Shown: positions 1 through 11,926 of the stretch, piece by piece | How the letters are laid out: each line of letters begins with the position of its first letter | Numbering within the stretch: the first letter of the stretch is position 1 | Assembly: GCA_028274465.1 (NCBI GenBank) | Contig: CM051458.1 | Span: forward strand, 18,677,566-18,741,565 | Origin: Plantago ovata | Lineage: Eukaryota > Streptophyta > Magnoliopsida > Lamiales > Plantaginaceae | Direction of reading: 5' to 3' | DNA: 64,000 nucleotides | The notes under the pieces: model-generated | What the model saw: only the letters and a program-made list of their open reading frames with translations | The model's database searches: none | What the model was told of the DNA's origin: nothing | Made by a program: the position numbers and the translations under genes

Positions 1-3000
1 TGAATCTTTCTTAGCCAGAGAAGATCTTCTTCTTGATCCTTAGCAGTGAGATAGAAATACTCATAAGGAATCAATCCAAGTTTCTTCTTAGGTTTCTTTG
101 TTACCGGGTCAGAGTAGTAAGCAATGCCAGGTGGTTTGATCAGATTTGGTTCTTGTTTGTATGTCTTACCAATGGAAACTCTTCTTACATAGACCTCAAG
201 ATTCAACCATTTCCCAGCAATATTTCTTGGGAGGGATTCTTCCCTTTGCTTTCTTTGGACCTTGAGTTCAATCCATTTGAACATTTGATTCAATATGGCT
301 GTAGGAAAGAACTCATTTACCAGCAAGTCTTCCAGCTTTAAAATCCAGCAACCATGAATGTTTCTGATTACATTCTGAGTGGTTTCCTCATTGCTGGTCT
401 TTGTGTATTCAATGCCGGAGCCAATAGCAATGCTGGCCAGCCTTTTCTCTTCCTGTCTTTGCTTTCTTCTTCTTGTTTTAGCATTGTATTGATCTCTTGC
501 TGAAGAGTCAGACGAGAAATGCTTTGAGTGGCCAGACGGAGTTACGGACTGTTAAGGGTCTAGCGCTTATGGCTTGAGCTATTGTTTGATTGTCATCATC
601 TTCATCATCTTCTTCATTCAGATTGTGATGACTTTCAGTATGGCAAAAATCTTGAGTTTCAGCAGCGATTTTTCTCTTTTTGTTACTTGCTGAATTCAAC
701 TCAGATTCTGCTTGCCTTTTAGAACTTTGCTCTTTTTCAGCAAGAGGTTCTATTGGCAGAGGCACATCAGCAGCAGGAGGGGTTTGGTTACTTTTTCTTT
801 TCTTTTCCCCCTTAGACATGGATTGCAACATCGGGGTGATGTGCAGAGAATAAAACTCATTGCAATTTTCAGAAAGAGTGCTTAAATTGTTATACTTCAT
901 GATGATTTGCTGTTGGTCAGAAGTCATTTTTGACAACTCTTTTTGAATGCTCATCATGTTCTCTTCATGTCTTTTCTCTGTTGCGGCCTTCTCATCCATA
1001 AAAGTCTGTGACTTTACGAGAGCTGTCTTTGCTAGCTTTAGAGCTTGACTTACATCTTCTTCATAGCTTTTGTGATAAAGACTGATGTCTTTCTGAGCTA
1101 TGGTCAAAGTAGTAGTGCGTCTCAGCACCGTAGCCAATATTTTTCCAAAGTCAAGTGGGCTCTCAGCAAGCAATGCATCATCTTCAGCTTTGCAGGCATT
1201 ATGGACTTCCTTTAGTGCTAGAATTCTGGGAGTGAACTCCTCAACTCTTGGGAACGGCACTAAATGTGGTGTTAAGGAATGAACCTTAATTTCGGAAGCA
1301 AACTGATCATCACGCATCAGCAATTCTGCTCTTAGACCATCGTCTAAATCATTGATGTAATCAGGAGGAGGAATCTGAACGACTTTTGGGTCTCGCTTTG
1401 ATTGTTCATCGTCATGATCTGACAAGTCGTCATCATCCTCAAATTCATCAAGTTGAGCAACTTTTGAACCTTTATCAGTAGCTTCACTTCCTCTTTGTTG
1501 AGTGGTTGCTGATGGCAACGCTTCAGACTCAACAACTGGAGTTTCACCAGTAGTTAGTTGTTTCAATTGAGTTTGTGGCTCAATTACTGGAGTTTCGCCA
1601 GTAGTTAGTTTTAATTGAGTTTGTGGCTCAATTACTGGAGTTTCGCCAGTAGTAAGTGGAAGGGATGGAACTTCCTTTGGTCTTGGTCTTGAAGATTCAC
1701 CAATTTCTAGATCCTGCGTATGCCTTGCATGGATCAAGAGACTGTTTTGTAGAGCTCGTTGGTAATCTTCATCCAATTCATCCTCATCATCAAGGTTTTC
1801 TTCAGTAACCTTGGCATCAGAAACTGGACTTTTGCCATTTTTCAAGGCAGCCCTTTTTCTCGCGTATTCTTCTTCAGTATCAGCACCTTGCACACGTGCT
1901 TGATTTTTAGCATCAGCAGGAGGAGGTTGAGATTCTTGCTGAGAATGTTGTTGTTCAGCTTGCTGATTGTCAGATTGAGTATTGTCATCAACTGTTAACT
2001 TCAATCCACCAGCATTAGTACTTGGACCTTGATTGTCATCATCGTCGTCTTTCTTGTCCTTGGAATCTTTCCCTTCATCATCACTGGGATCAGTGGGAAT
2101 GTTCTCATCTTCTTCTTCTTCTTCATCATCTGTTAGAATGACTAGCTCCACGTGCTTATACAAAGCAACACTTGTCACTTCCTCTTCCTCAGTTAATTTG
2201 TGGGGATCAGCCACCACAGGTACAAAAGACCTTTGAGCATCACAGCTTGTTCAGCTGGAGAGGCACTCTTAAATTTGGCCTTCATATTCTCTCTGATTTG
2301 AGCAATCAGATTGGAGCTCATTTGCTGAGAATAAGTCATTTCTTCAGGAAGGATGGAGTGGACAAATGTTTCGAGCTCTAACAGAGAAGATCTCTTTTTC
2401 TCGTTTGAGAGATGAAGGTGAAGATCTGAGAAATCCATTCTCTTGTACCTTTGCCAGTTGCTGACGGACTTAGCAACTCTTGACAAAGTTGTCCTTTTGA
2501 AGTTCAAGTATAGTTCTTCAGAACATACTTGCTGATCTTCAGTGATGAGCACCACTTCAGTGGTCTCCTTTTGAGCCTGAAAAAGAATTTTATTTAGATC
2601 AGGATTGGGTTGGAGAATTGTTTTAGAGTTTATATCTGAAATATGATTTACCTGCTGAGAGTCAGCAAGCTCATGTAGTACAATTTCCATTCCATGAGGA
2701 GCTTGAGTAGCATCCTCCATTTGTTCATTCTGAAATAAATTATAGTTAGACACCAGTACTAAGCTGTCAAACTTAGTTTTTATACCAAAATTATTAGCTA
2801 CCTGCTGAGCAGGGAGTGTTGATTCTGGTGCAGAGGCTTCAGCAACCATCTGACTTGCATCTTGAGAAGTCTGTAGAGATAGGATAATTTTAGCAAAAGA
2901 ACAATTTTCAGAATTTGAAGTTTTACTGATGGTTGAATTAACTACCTGCTGAGGAAGGACAGGTTGTGGCTCAATCCTTTCAGCATTTACAGTTTCTTCA

Positions 3001-4991
3001 GCTTCTTGGACTGTTTCTTCAACAGACTTCTGGTTTTGCTCTATCTGAGAAAGCTGTGCGGTTTCAGCAATCTCCCTTGTCTCTGAAATGACAAGTTGAG
3101 CAGAAGCATCTTGACCTTTAAGCTCACTGCTTGTCATGAAAAGATCAATTGACTTGTTGGATGATTCTTCGATTTCCAACTCCATTCGTTTGCTTAAATC
3201 TTCCAGTACAAGCTGGACTTTGTCAATTGATGTCTTGGGTGAACTTGGGCCAGTATTCTCAGCATCACGAGATGCGTCGTTGAATAATGCTTCTTGAGTT
3301 TCAGCAACTTCAGGGACAGGAACCATTGCTATTTCAACAACTGGTCCTTCAGCAAGCGTTGTTTCAACAACTTGATGAGTTGCTTGTTCAGCAACCATCT
3401 TTTCAGCAGCATCAGCAAGTGCCGCTCTTTGCAGATCATCAGCAATGTCACTTGCTGTTCTCAAAGTTGGATCATTTGGAATATCTACAATGTAGATATC
3501 TGGGACTTCGGCAGGAATTTCATTTCTACTGCCTTGAGGTCTATCTTCAGTAGAGTTATCAACGTTGAGTTGATTGTTGAAGGCTTCCGCAAACACTTCA
3601 ACATTGCTGACATACGCTTCAGTAATTACATCAGCAACATCTACTGGCAAATGCGTTTCAGCATTTGTCTGGGAATTGACTGAGGAGTCTTGGACATCAG
3701 GGACTGACTGGCGAGCCAGTGTTTTCTTCCTTTTGTTGTTTGTCCGTTTCCTCTTAGGTACGGGATTTGCTGATGACGCTGCAGTCTGAGTGTCATCATC
3801 AGCTTTCCTCTTTTTCTTGTTAGATTTCTCTAGTTTCCCAGAGTCATCTATAGTTGCATTTTCAGCAACTGGTGTTGTACACGTACCTTGTTGATTTTCT
3901 ATAGCAGTTTGTTTGTGTTACCACCATCTACAACAGTTTCATCTCTAAGTTGCTGAGTGGTAACATCTGCAGCTGTTGTATACCTTTCTTGCTGGCTTGT
4001 GCTGACAACATTTGCAGTTGTTGTCTTCTTAGTTTTCTTTCCAGCAATCTTAGGTACATTCTGCTTGTAGAAAGATCTTCCCACATTGCACACAGATTTC
4101 TTGATTGGCAATGGGTTTCTTAGCTGAATCCTGAAATGTTCAAGGATATAGCATATCTTGATTCCATACATAACTGGAAAGGAAGGTGAGACCTTGTTGT
4201 CTTCTACCTTTACGTTAAACTTAATGACACAATCAACAAGCCTGTTGAAAATGTACTTAGCCCAGTTAAGTTCCGTTTTATTTTCATAGATATGCATCGG
4301 CCATCTTCTCAGGCCTACTTGGTCAATTCCTCCAACTTGGGAGTCAAGAACTTTTATCAGTAGTAGAGCTACTAGACCAAGTGAATGGCAGAGATGCTTT
4401 CTCTTAACGTGCTTTGTCCAAGTCACGGGAGCTATCTCGCCTTTCTTCATTTTCTCATTTCTGACGTCACTGTAGAAAGCTTCAATTTCTTCGTCAGTGG
4501 CAGTGACGTCATCTTCAGTTCCAATGGTTGGAATCTGAAAGATTTCCGCTAAATCAGTCCATTTCAGGACGATTTGCGTGTTCTGAACATAAGTAAGGAT
4601 CACTTTTTCAGTGACTCCATTACTGTCTGTGAGGGACTGGATTTCTGCATTGTTGTAGAATTCCATTGTATCAATCATGCTCACTTGCTTAGTGCGAGCA
4701 GAGATAAAGTTCATGAGGCCTTGCTGCTTGATAAACTCAAGCGCCTCTTTATTTTGGTCATCGAGTTCTTGTTTATAAAAGTACCTAATGTACTTTTCTT
4801 TTGCAACCCTCCCATTGCATCAACATCTCACACTTTGCAGTGTCAAGATATGACGGAGGCATAGGTTTTTCTGTGATTCGGTCGTTTTTCAACACAACTT
4901 TCGTTGTGTTTGTGGCCGGAGCAGTGCGTGTTTCAGCACTATCAACCTTTGACGACTTTGAGGACTTTGATAACTGTCTCTTGGGAGCCAT
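1..4991 (-). pseudogene. Third ORF (ORF3, env position) of copy A, broken and cut by the window edge
   Basis: It starts MAPKRQLSKSSKSSK at 4991 and runs to position 1 in segments 4991-4785, 4714-3899, 3650-2193 and 2217-508, then on to the edge, joined by frameshifts near 4720-4790, 3650-3900, 2200 and 510. Order of parts: basic Ser/Lys N-terminus; a globular region (about 4720-4080) resembling the 'putative plant transposon protein' family; Ala/Glu-rich repeats; three GT-AG segments (2577-2945); an acidic run (about 2150-2010); TTGETPV repeats (1530-1660); a coiled coil (about 1060-850); basic clusters near 680 and 460; and a conserved C-terminal region. No signal peptide or membrane span is visible. 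Function unknown. A nuclear or RNA-binding role fits the composition better than an envelope role. Confidence 0.8.
2577..2945 (-). other. Three in-frame intron-like segments in ORF3 of copy A
   Basis: On the minus strand three segments begin GTA directly after CAG and end TCAG or ACAG: 2945-2871 (75 nt), 2801-2730 (72 nt) and 2651-2577 (75 nt). Each is AT-rich with a pyrimidine-rich 3' end, each is a multiple of three, and none contains an in-frame stop. Copy B has the same three at the same lengths. They look like optional introns (exitrons). Splicing is not shown by the sequence. Confidence 0.55.
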
Positions 4992-5888
4992 TTCTTATAT
5001 AGAGCAAGAAAGAGTGTACGAAAAGAGATACTTTTGCTTTTTGACCGGAGGTACAGTAGATTCAGGCTATAATTTGCAGAGAAAGGAAATGTGAGTTAAA
5101 GAATTTTGTCATTTCTCTAACTCCTTCTTTATATAGTGTCTCTGGTGTGTGAGAAACTCAATCGATTTGAGCTCTCAGCAAGGGTAAAACAGAGAAACAC
5201 AGGAGTTAGTGGAGCATTTGCATTGAATGCGTAGTGGCCCACTAACTAAAACCGTCAGAGCACTCTTTCTCTTTGTTTTGTTAGCCGTTAGATAAGTAAC
5301 TCCTTTTAATCAATGGCCACGATTGAATTTCATGTCATGATTATTGCGAGTTTATCTGTGCCAGTTTAACGTCACAAATTGATTTTACCGAGTATTAAGG
5401 GATAGATTTCTTGGTGAAATAGACAAGAATCTTTTCAGTGAGTTTGAATTAACAACCTAGATACTTGCTGAAAGTTCCCCCTTACTTAGATATCTCGTAT
5501 TTTCTTTAAGTTTAAAAGATATTTCTGATTTCCCGTATCAGTAAATTCTTTTTGTACTTGAGATATCCTTTGGTAAGATTTGAGAGATGAGCTTTGCTCT
5601 TTTTCTGAGTTCCCGTCTCAAAGAATTCCTTAGATACTTGAATACCTGTTTCAGTATCTTTTGATTGTCTGAGTGCCCGTCTCAGCAATCTTTAAGTTCT
5701 TTCTCTTACTGAGTGCCTGTCTCAGCAAGTGGTCAAGTTTCCTAACAAATACCTGTTTCGAAGGAATTACTTGCTGAATGCCTGTTTCAGCAATCATGTA
5801 GTGACTTATCATTTCTTAGAAGAAATCAGTAAATAGGAATACTTTGGCTTGCTAAATACCTGTTTCAGCATTCTGCCAAGTGTTTCCT
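4992..5888 (-). other. Spacer between pol and ORF3 with a repeated palindromic motif (copy A, left contig)
   Basis: This 0.9-kb stretch has no credible ORF. About eight copies of a short motif near consensus CTGARACRGGYATTCAG (minus strand) lie between about 5420 and 5880, each with CTGA/TCAG ends that can pair. The ORF3-proximal half (about 5000-5400) is free of the motif and includes a region just before the ORF3 ATG that could hold a promoter or splice acceptor; I see no clear TATA box. Confidence 0.7.
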
Positions 5889-7248
5889 TTATTGAGGTAG
5901 TTCAATCAATCCAAGGTTATACCTTAGCATTGCGAACCTATTATCCGGTAGGGGCTTGGTGAAGATGTCAGCAAGCTGATCTTCGGTGCCTACTTTCACA
6001 ACCTCAATATCACCTTTTTCCACATGATCTCTAATCAAATGATGTCTAATATCAATGTGCTTGGTCCTAGAGTGAAACTTAGGATTTTGCGTAATTGCAA
6101 TAGCACTTGTATTATCACAAAAGATTGGTGTTTTCTTTGCAAAAATACCATAATCTCTTAATTGTTGCTGAATCCATAGGATTTGAGCTGTGCAACAACC
6201 AGCTGCAATGTACTCAGATTCAGTAGATGAATTGGCGACACAAGTTTGCTTCTTGCTGAACCATGATATTAATCTAGTACCCAAAAACTGACAAGTTCCA
6301 GAGGTACTTTTTCTATCAAGAGTTGATCCTCCATGATCAGCATCAGAATAGCCAACCAATTCAAGTCCAGAATCTTTAGGATACCATAATCCAACATTGA
6401 CTGTACCTTTAACATATTTCAGTATTTTGATTGCCTTTTTGTAGTGTGATTCTCTTGGATCAAATTGGAATCTTGCACAGACACAAACAGCATACTGAAT
6501 GTCAGGTCTACTTGTTGTTAGATACAACAAGGAACCAATGAGCTTTCTATACTTGTGTTCTTCAACACTTTTGTCCTCTTTAGTATAGCCCAATTTGGTA
6601 CCAACACTCATAGGGATCTTTTCAGGTTTCTCATCCTCTTTGATCCTAAACTTTATGAGCATTTCTTTCGCATACTTTGCTTGATTTATGAATATTCCAT
6701 CTTTGAGTTGCTTGACTTGCAATCCTAGGAAATAATTCAATTTTCCCATCATACTCATTTCAAACTTATTAGTCATGAGTTTGGCAAAATCATCACAAAT
6801 GCTTGTCCTTAGATCCAAAAATTATGTCATCCACATAAATTTGAACTAAGATTAATTTACCATCATGGTTCATGGTAAAAAGAGTTTTGTCAACTTCACC
6901 TTTCTTGAAACCATTTTCCCAGCAAGAACTTAGCTAAGGTATCATACCATGCTCTTTGTGCTTGCTTTAGACCATATACAGCTTTCTGAACTTATATACA
7001 TCTTGGTTTCTGAGGAAGTTCAAAGCCAGGGGTTGTTCTAGGTAGACTTCTTCAGCAAGTTCACCATTAAGAATGCACTCTTAACATCCATTTGGTAAAC
7101 AATGAAGTCATTGTGAGCAGCAAAGGCCAAGAAAACCTAATTGCATCCAATCTTGCAACTGGAGCGTAAGACTCATCATAGTCCAATCCTTCAGTCTGAC
7201 AGTAACCTTGAGCAACTAAGCGTTTGTGCTTTATTTCTTGTTACTGAC
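5889..7248 (-). pseudogene. pol: Duplicate 3' part of copy A pol (end of RT, RNase H)
   Basis: From 6818 down to 5889 it reads the connection and RNase H domain identically to 8542-9528, ending LPQ-stop. Upstream, 6819-7248 covers the RT catalytic region but is broken by several single-base indels and lost bases. It is probably the same locus as 8542-9900 seen from the other contig, not a second gene. Confidence 0.8.
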
Positions 7249-7348
7249 NNNNNNNNNNNNNNNNNNNNNNNNNNNNNNNNNNNNNNNNNNNNNNNNNNNN
7301 NNNNNNNNNNNNNNNNNNNNNNNNNNNNNNNNNNNNNNNNNNNNNNNN
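7249..7348. other. Assembly gap of exactly 100 N
   Basis: One hundred consecutive N, the usual placeholder for a gap of unknown size. The two flanks contain the same 2.55-kb sequence in an order that means the contigs overlap, so the true gap length is probably negative. Confidence 0.97.
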
Positions 7349-7653
7349 TTAGTGCGAGCAGAGATCAAAGTCATGAGGCCTTGCTTGCTGATAAACTCAA
7401 GCGCCTCTTCATTTTGGTCATCGAGTTCTTGTTCATAAAAGTACCTAATGTACTTTTCTTTTGCAAACCCTCCCCATTGCATCAACATCTCACACTTTGC
7501 AGTGTCAATATGACGGAGGCATAGGTTTTTCTGTGATTCGGTCGTTTTTCAACACAACTTTCGTTGTTTGGGGCCGCACCGGAGCAGTGCGTGTTTCAGC
7601 ACTATCAACCTTTGACGATTTGAGGACTTTGATAACTGTCTCTTGGGAGCCAT
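7349..7653 (-). pseudogene. 5' fragment of ORF3 at the start of the right contig
   Basis: The ATG at 7653 matches the ORF3 start at 4991, and the reading runs to the gap at 7349 with several indels (for example near 7560-7580 and 7507). It is the overlapping counterpart of 4689-4991, and its errors fit low coverage at a contig end. Confidence 0.75.
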
Positions 7654-8541
7654 TTCTTTATAGAGCAAGAAAGTGTACGAAAAGAGATAGTTTGCTTTTT
7701 GACCGGAGGTACAGTAGATTCAGGCTAGAATTGCAGAGAAAGGAAATGTGAGTTAAAGAATTTTGTCATTTCTCTAACTCCTTCTTTATATAGTGTCTGG
7801 TGTGTGAGAAACTCAATCGATTTGAGCTCTCAGCAAGGGTAAAACAGAGAAACACAGGAGTTAGTGGAGCCTTTGCATTGAATGCGTAGTGGCCCACTAA
7901 CTAAAACCGTCAGAGCACTCTTTCTCTTTGTTTTGTTAGCCGTAGATAAGTAACTCCTTTTAATCAATGGCCACGATTGAATTTCATGTCATGATTATTG
8001 CGAGTTTATCTGTGCCAGTTTAACGTCACAAATTGATTTTACCGAGTATTAAGGGATAGATTTCTTGGTGAAATAGACAAGAATCTTTTCAGTGAGTTTG
8101 AATTAACAACCTAGATACTTGCTGAAAGTTCCCCCTTACTTAGATATCTCGTATTTTCTTAAGTTTAAAAGATATTTCTGATTTCCCGTATCAGTAAATT
8201 CTTTTTGTACTTGAGATATCCTTTGGTAAGATCTGAGAGATGAGCTTTGCTCTTTTTCTGAGTTCCCGTCTCAAAGAATTCCTTAGATACTTGAATACCT
8301 GTTTCAGTATCTTTTGATTGTCTGAGTGCCCGTCTCAGCAATCTTTAAGTTCTTTCTCTTACTGAGTGCCTGTCTCAGCAAGTGGTCAAGTTTCCTAACA
8401 AATACCTGTTTCGAAGGAATTACTTGCTGAATGCCTGTTTCAGCAATCATGTAGTGACTTATCATTTCTTAGAAGAAATCAGTAAATAGGAATACTTTGG
8501 CTTGCTAAATACCTGTTTCAGCATTCTGCCAAGTGTTTCCT
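7654..8541 (-). other. Spacer between pol and ORF3, right-contig copy
   Basis: This is the same spacer as 4992-5888, with the same series of CTGARACRGG-type motifs between about 8080 and 8535. It differs only by scattered single-base changes and is best explained as the overlapping contig end. Confidence 0.75.
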
Positions 8542-11500
8542 TTATTGAGGTAGTTCAATCAATCCAAGGTTATACCTTAGCATTGCGAACCTATTATCCG
8601 GTAGGGGCTTGGTGAATATGTCAGCAAGCTGATCTTCGGTGCCTACTTTCACAACCTCAATATCACCTTTTTCCACATGATCTCTAATCAAATGATGTCT
8701 AATATCAATGTGCTTGGTCCTAGAGTGAAACTTAGGATTTTGCGTAATTGCAATAGCACTTGTATTATCACAAAAGATTGGTGTTTTCTTTGCAAAAATA
8801 CCATAATCTCTTAATTGTTGCTGAATCCATAGGATTTGAGCTGTGCAACAACCAGCTGCAATGTACTCAGATTCAGTAGATGAATTGGCGACACAAGTTT
8901 GCTTCTTGCTGAACCATGATATTAATCTAGTACCCAAAAACTGACAAGTTCCAGAGGTACTTTTTCTATCAAGAGTTGATCCTCCATGATCAGCATCAGA
9001 ATAGCCAACCAATTCAAGTCCAGAATCTTTAGGATACCATAATCCAACATTGACTGTACCTTTAACATATTTCAGTATTTTGATTGCCTTTTTGTAGTGT
9101 GATTCTCTTGGATCAAATTGGAATCTTGCACAGACACAAACAGCATACTGAATGTCAGGTCTACTTGTTGTTAGATACAACAAGGAACCAATGAGCTTTC
9201 TATACTTGTGTTCTTCAACACTTTTGTCCTCTTTAGTATAGCCCAATTTGGTACCAACACTCATAGGGATCTTTTCAGGTTTCTCATCCTCTTTGATCCT
9301 AAACTTTATGAGCATTTCTTTCGCATACTTTGCTTGATTTATGAATATTCCATCTTTGAGTTGCTTGACTTGCAATCCTAGGAAATAATTCAATTTTCCC
9401 ATCATACTCATTTCAAACTTATTAGTCATGAGTTTGGCAAAATCATCACAAAGTTGCTTGTCCTTAGATCCAAAAATTATGTCATCCACATACATTTGAA
9501 CTAAGATTAATTTACCATCATGGTTCATGGTAAATAAGGTTTGTCAACTTCACCTTTCTTGAAACCATTTTCCAGCAAGAACTTAGCCAATGTATCATAC
9601 CATGCTCTTGGTGCTTGCTTTAGACCATATACAGCTTTCTGAAGCTTGTATACCATCTTGATTTCCGAGGGAAGTTCAAAGCCAGGGGGTTGTTCTAGGT
9701 AGACTTCTTCAGCAAGTTCACCATTTAAGAATGCACTTTTAACACCATTTGGTAAACAATGAAGTCATTTTGAGCAGCAAAGGCCAAGAAAAGCCTAATT
9801 GCATCCAATCTTGCAACTGGTGCGTAAGACTCATCATAGTTCAATCCTTCAGTCTGACAGTAACCTTGAGCAGCTAAGCGTGCTTTATTTCTTGTTACTT
9901 CACCAGACTCGCTCAGCTTGTTTCTGAACACCCACTTTGTACCAATAGCTTTCTTGTTTTCAGCAAGCGGTACAAGTTTCCAGACTTTGTTCCTTTCAAA
10001 TTGATCCAATTCTTCTTGCATTGCCTTAATCCATTCGGAATGCTTTAAAGCTTCTTCTATGGTTTTAGGTTCAATTTCTGAAACAAAGCAAGAGAATAAT
10101 GATTCTACTACTACGGCAGTTGCTTCTTCAGCAAGTCCGTGAGTAGCTTTGGATCTAGTCACTTGGCGTTTATTAATATCGCCAATCATATCCGTAGAGG
10201 GATGATCTCTAATCCATTTATTAACAGGTTTCCTGTTTGTTGGATCAGGATATGTTTGCTCATCAGCATGTGACTCATCAGTATGTACTTGTTCAGTACT
10301 ACTGGGAATTTGTGTCTCTGCTGAGATTTGTTCGTCAGCAACTGCTTGTTCAGCATTGCTAGATTGAGGTATTTCATCAGCAGGCACTGGAGATTGCGTA
10401 ATTTCAGCAACTTCCGGAGCAACCGCGTCTTTTGCTGGAAATTCTTTGTCGTGAACTATATTTATCTTGTCATGACTCAGGGGAGGAGAGTCATTGTCAG
10501 AATCATCATTTAGTTCAATTGACTTGATTTGCCTAGCATCAGATTCAGTTCTTTGCTCATGTATGATTAGCTTTTTCATACATTCTGATATTTCTTCTTC
10601 AGCAGGCACACCTTGTGACTTTTCGTAGAATACAACATGCACTGATTCTTCAATCTTTTGTGCCTTTTTGTTGTAAACTCTATAAGGTTTACTATGCAAG
10701 GAGTAGCCAAGAAATATCGCTTCGTCTGCCTTTGGTTGAAATGTTCTTAAGTATTCTCTACCATTGTTAAGAACGAAACATTTGCAACCAAATACTCTTT
10801 GATGAGTGATGTTAGGAGGTCTTCCAACAAACAATTCATAAGGAGTTTTGTTGTATTCCTTAGTAATCAAACATCTGTTTTGAGTATAACAGGCGGTATT
10901 AATCGGTTCAACCCAATAAGCCTCACTTATTTCAGTGTCAGCAAGCATTGTTCTTGCGGCTTCTTTCAGGGTACGATTCTACCGTTCAACAGCACCATTT
11001 TGCTGTGGTGTTCTTACTGAGGATAACTGATGTTGAATACCTTTTAAGGTACAATATTCAGTTATGTACTGGTTTACAAACTCAGTACCATGGTCTGTCC
11101 TTATGACTTTTACCTTGTCATTCTTCATGACTTCAAGCTTATTCAACAAGTTAGGTATTTCAGTCTTCGTTTCAGATTTGTGCTTGATGAATACTACCCA
11201 AGTGAATCTTGAATAGTCATCTACCACGACTAGACCATACTTCTTACCAGCATAGCTTGTTGAAGAAGATTCAAACAAGTCCATGTGTAAGAGTTGTAAA
11301 GGTTTTGTAGTTGACGGTACTGCCTTGTTCTTGAAAGATGATTTGGTTTGCTTTCCTTGCTGACATGCATTGCAAACACCATCCTTCTTAAAAGTAACCC
11401 TAGGTAATCCAACTACAAGTGCCTTTTTAGACAGCTTATTCAGCGTCTTGAAGTTTAGATGACTTGTTCATTTATGCCATAACCATGCTTTTTCAGCAAG

Positions 11501-11926
11501 GCAATCGTGATCTGAGACAAGGCGTTTTTCAACGTTTGCTGAAGACCAATCAACGGTGTACAAGCCTACTGATCTTCTTGCAATCATTATTACCTTTCTA
11601 GTCTCAAAACCTACAAGTTTACATTCATCACTTTTAATTTCGATGAAGTATCCTTTGTCAGCAAATTGACTCATGCTGAAAAGGTTAAACTTAAGATTTT
11701 TGACATAAAGAACTCCAGTAATGGTTATGCATCCTAACTTCACATCACCATAGCCTTTTTTAGATCCGGAGCCTCCACCAGCAAACCTTATTGTTGGACC
11801 TTTAGACCACCGTCTATAGTTTATAAGGTTATTCTTGTTGCCCGTCATGTGCTTTCCACAACCACTATCAAAGTGCCAGATTGCATCGTTTGTCTCCGTG
11901 GCTGAAGTCTGCACAATTAAGAGCAA
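8542..11926 (-). pseudogene. pol: pol of copy A (protease, integrase, RT, RNase H), with stops and a frameshift
   Basis: Domains in order: aspartic protease with WHFDSGCGKHMTG near 11870; gag-pre-integrase zinc finger (H-H-C-C) near 11480-11350; integrase core with HMDLFE, IRTDHGTEF and QQNGAVER as the D,D,E residues (about 11290-10985); copia RT starting near 10060 with the catalytic YVDDIIFGS at about 9492; RNase H with SDADHGGS near 9000, NSSTESEY and FCDNTSAI, ending LPQ-stop at 8542. Lesions against copy C: CGA to TGA in the integrase zinc finger near 11470, AAG to TAG right after the integrase glutamate near 10980, a shift near 9725 where the reading VLKVHS replaces the expected RT residues, and a small deletion near 9530. 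The RT to RNase H portion from 9528 is clean. Confidence 0.9.

Larger units (their letters stand above)
4689..7248 (-). repeat. Left copy of the 2.55-kb duplicated segment
   Basis: It corresponds to 7349-9900. Its errors accumulate towards 6800-7248, the side facing the gap: for example a five-base loss next to the RT motif near 6805 and extra or missing bases near 6910-7230. The interior is almost identical to the other copy. Confidence 0.85.
7349..9900 (-). repeat. Right copy of a 2.55-kb duplicated segment beside the gap
   Basis: This stretch repeats 4689-7248 almost base for base: ORF3 start, spacer, RNase H and the end of RT. The RNase H proteins match over about 300 residues. Small indels concentrate at 7349-7750, next to the gap. 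The most likely meaning is the beginning of a contig that overlaps the end of the previous contig, not a biological duplication. Confidence 0.85.

Noticed and set aside
1..4991. ORF3 as a true envelope glycoprotein
   Set aside because: No signal peptide, no membrane span and no cysteine-rich ectodomain were seen in any of the three copies; only its position suggests env.
4689..9900. A biological tandem duplication of the RNase H region in copy A
   Set aside because: The break coincides with a 100-N gap and the differences cluster at both contig ends, which fits an unmerged overlap.
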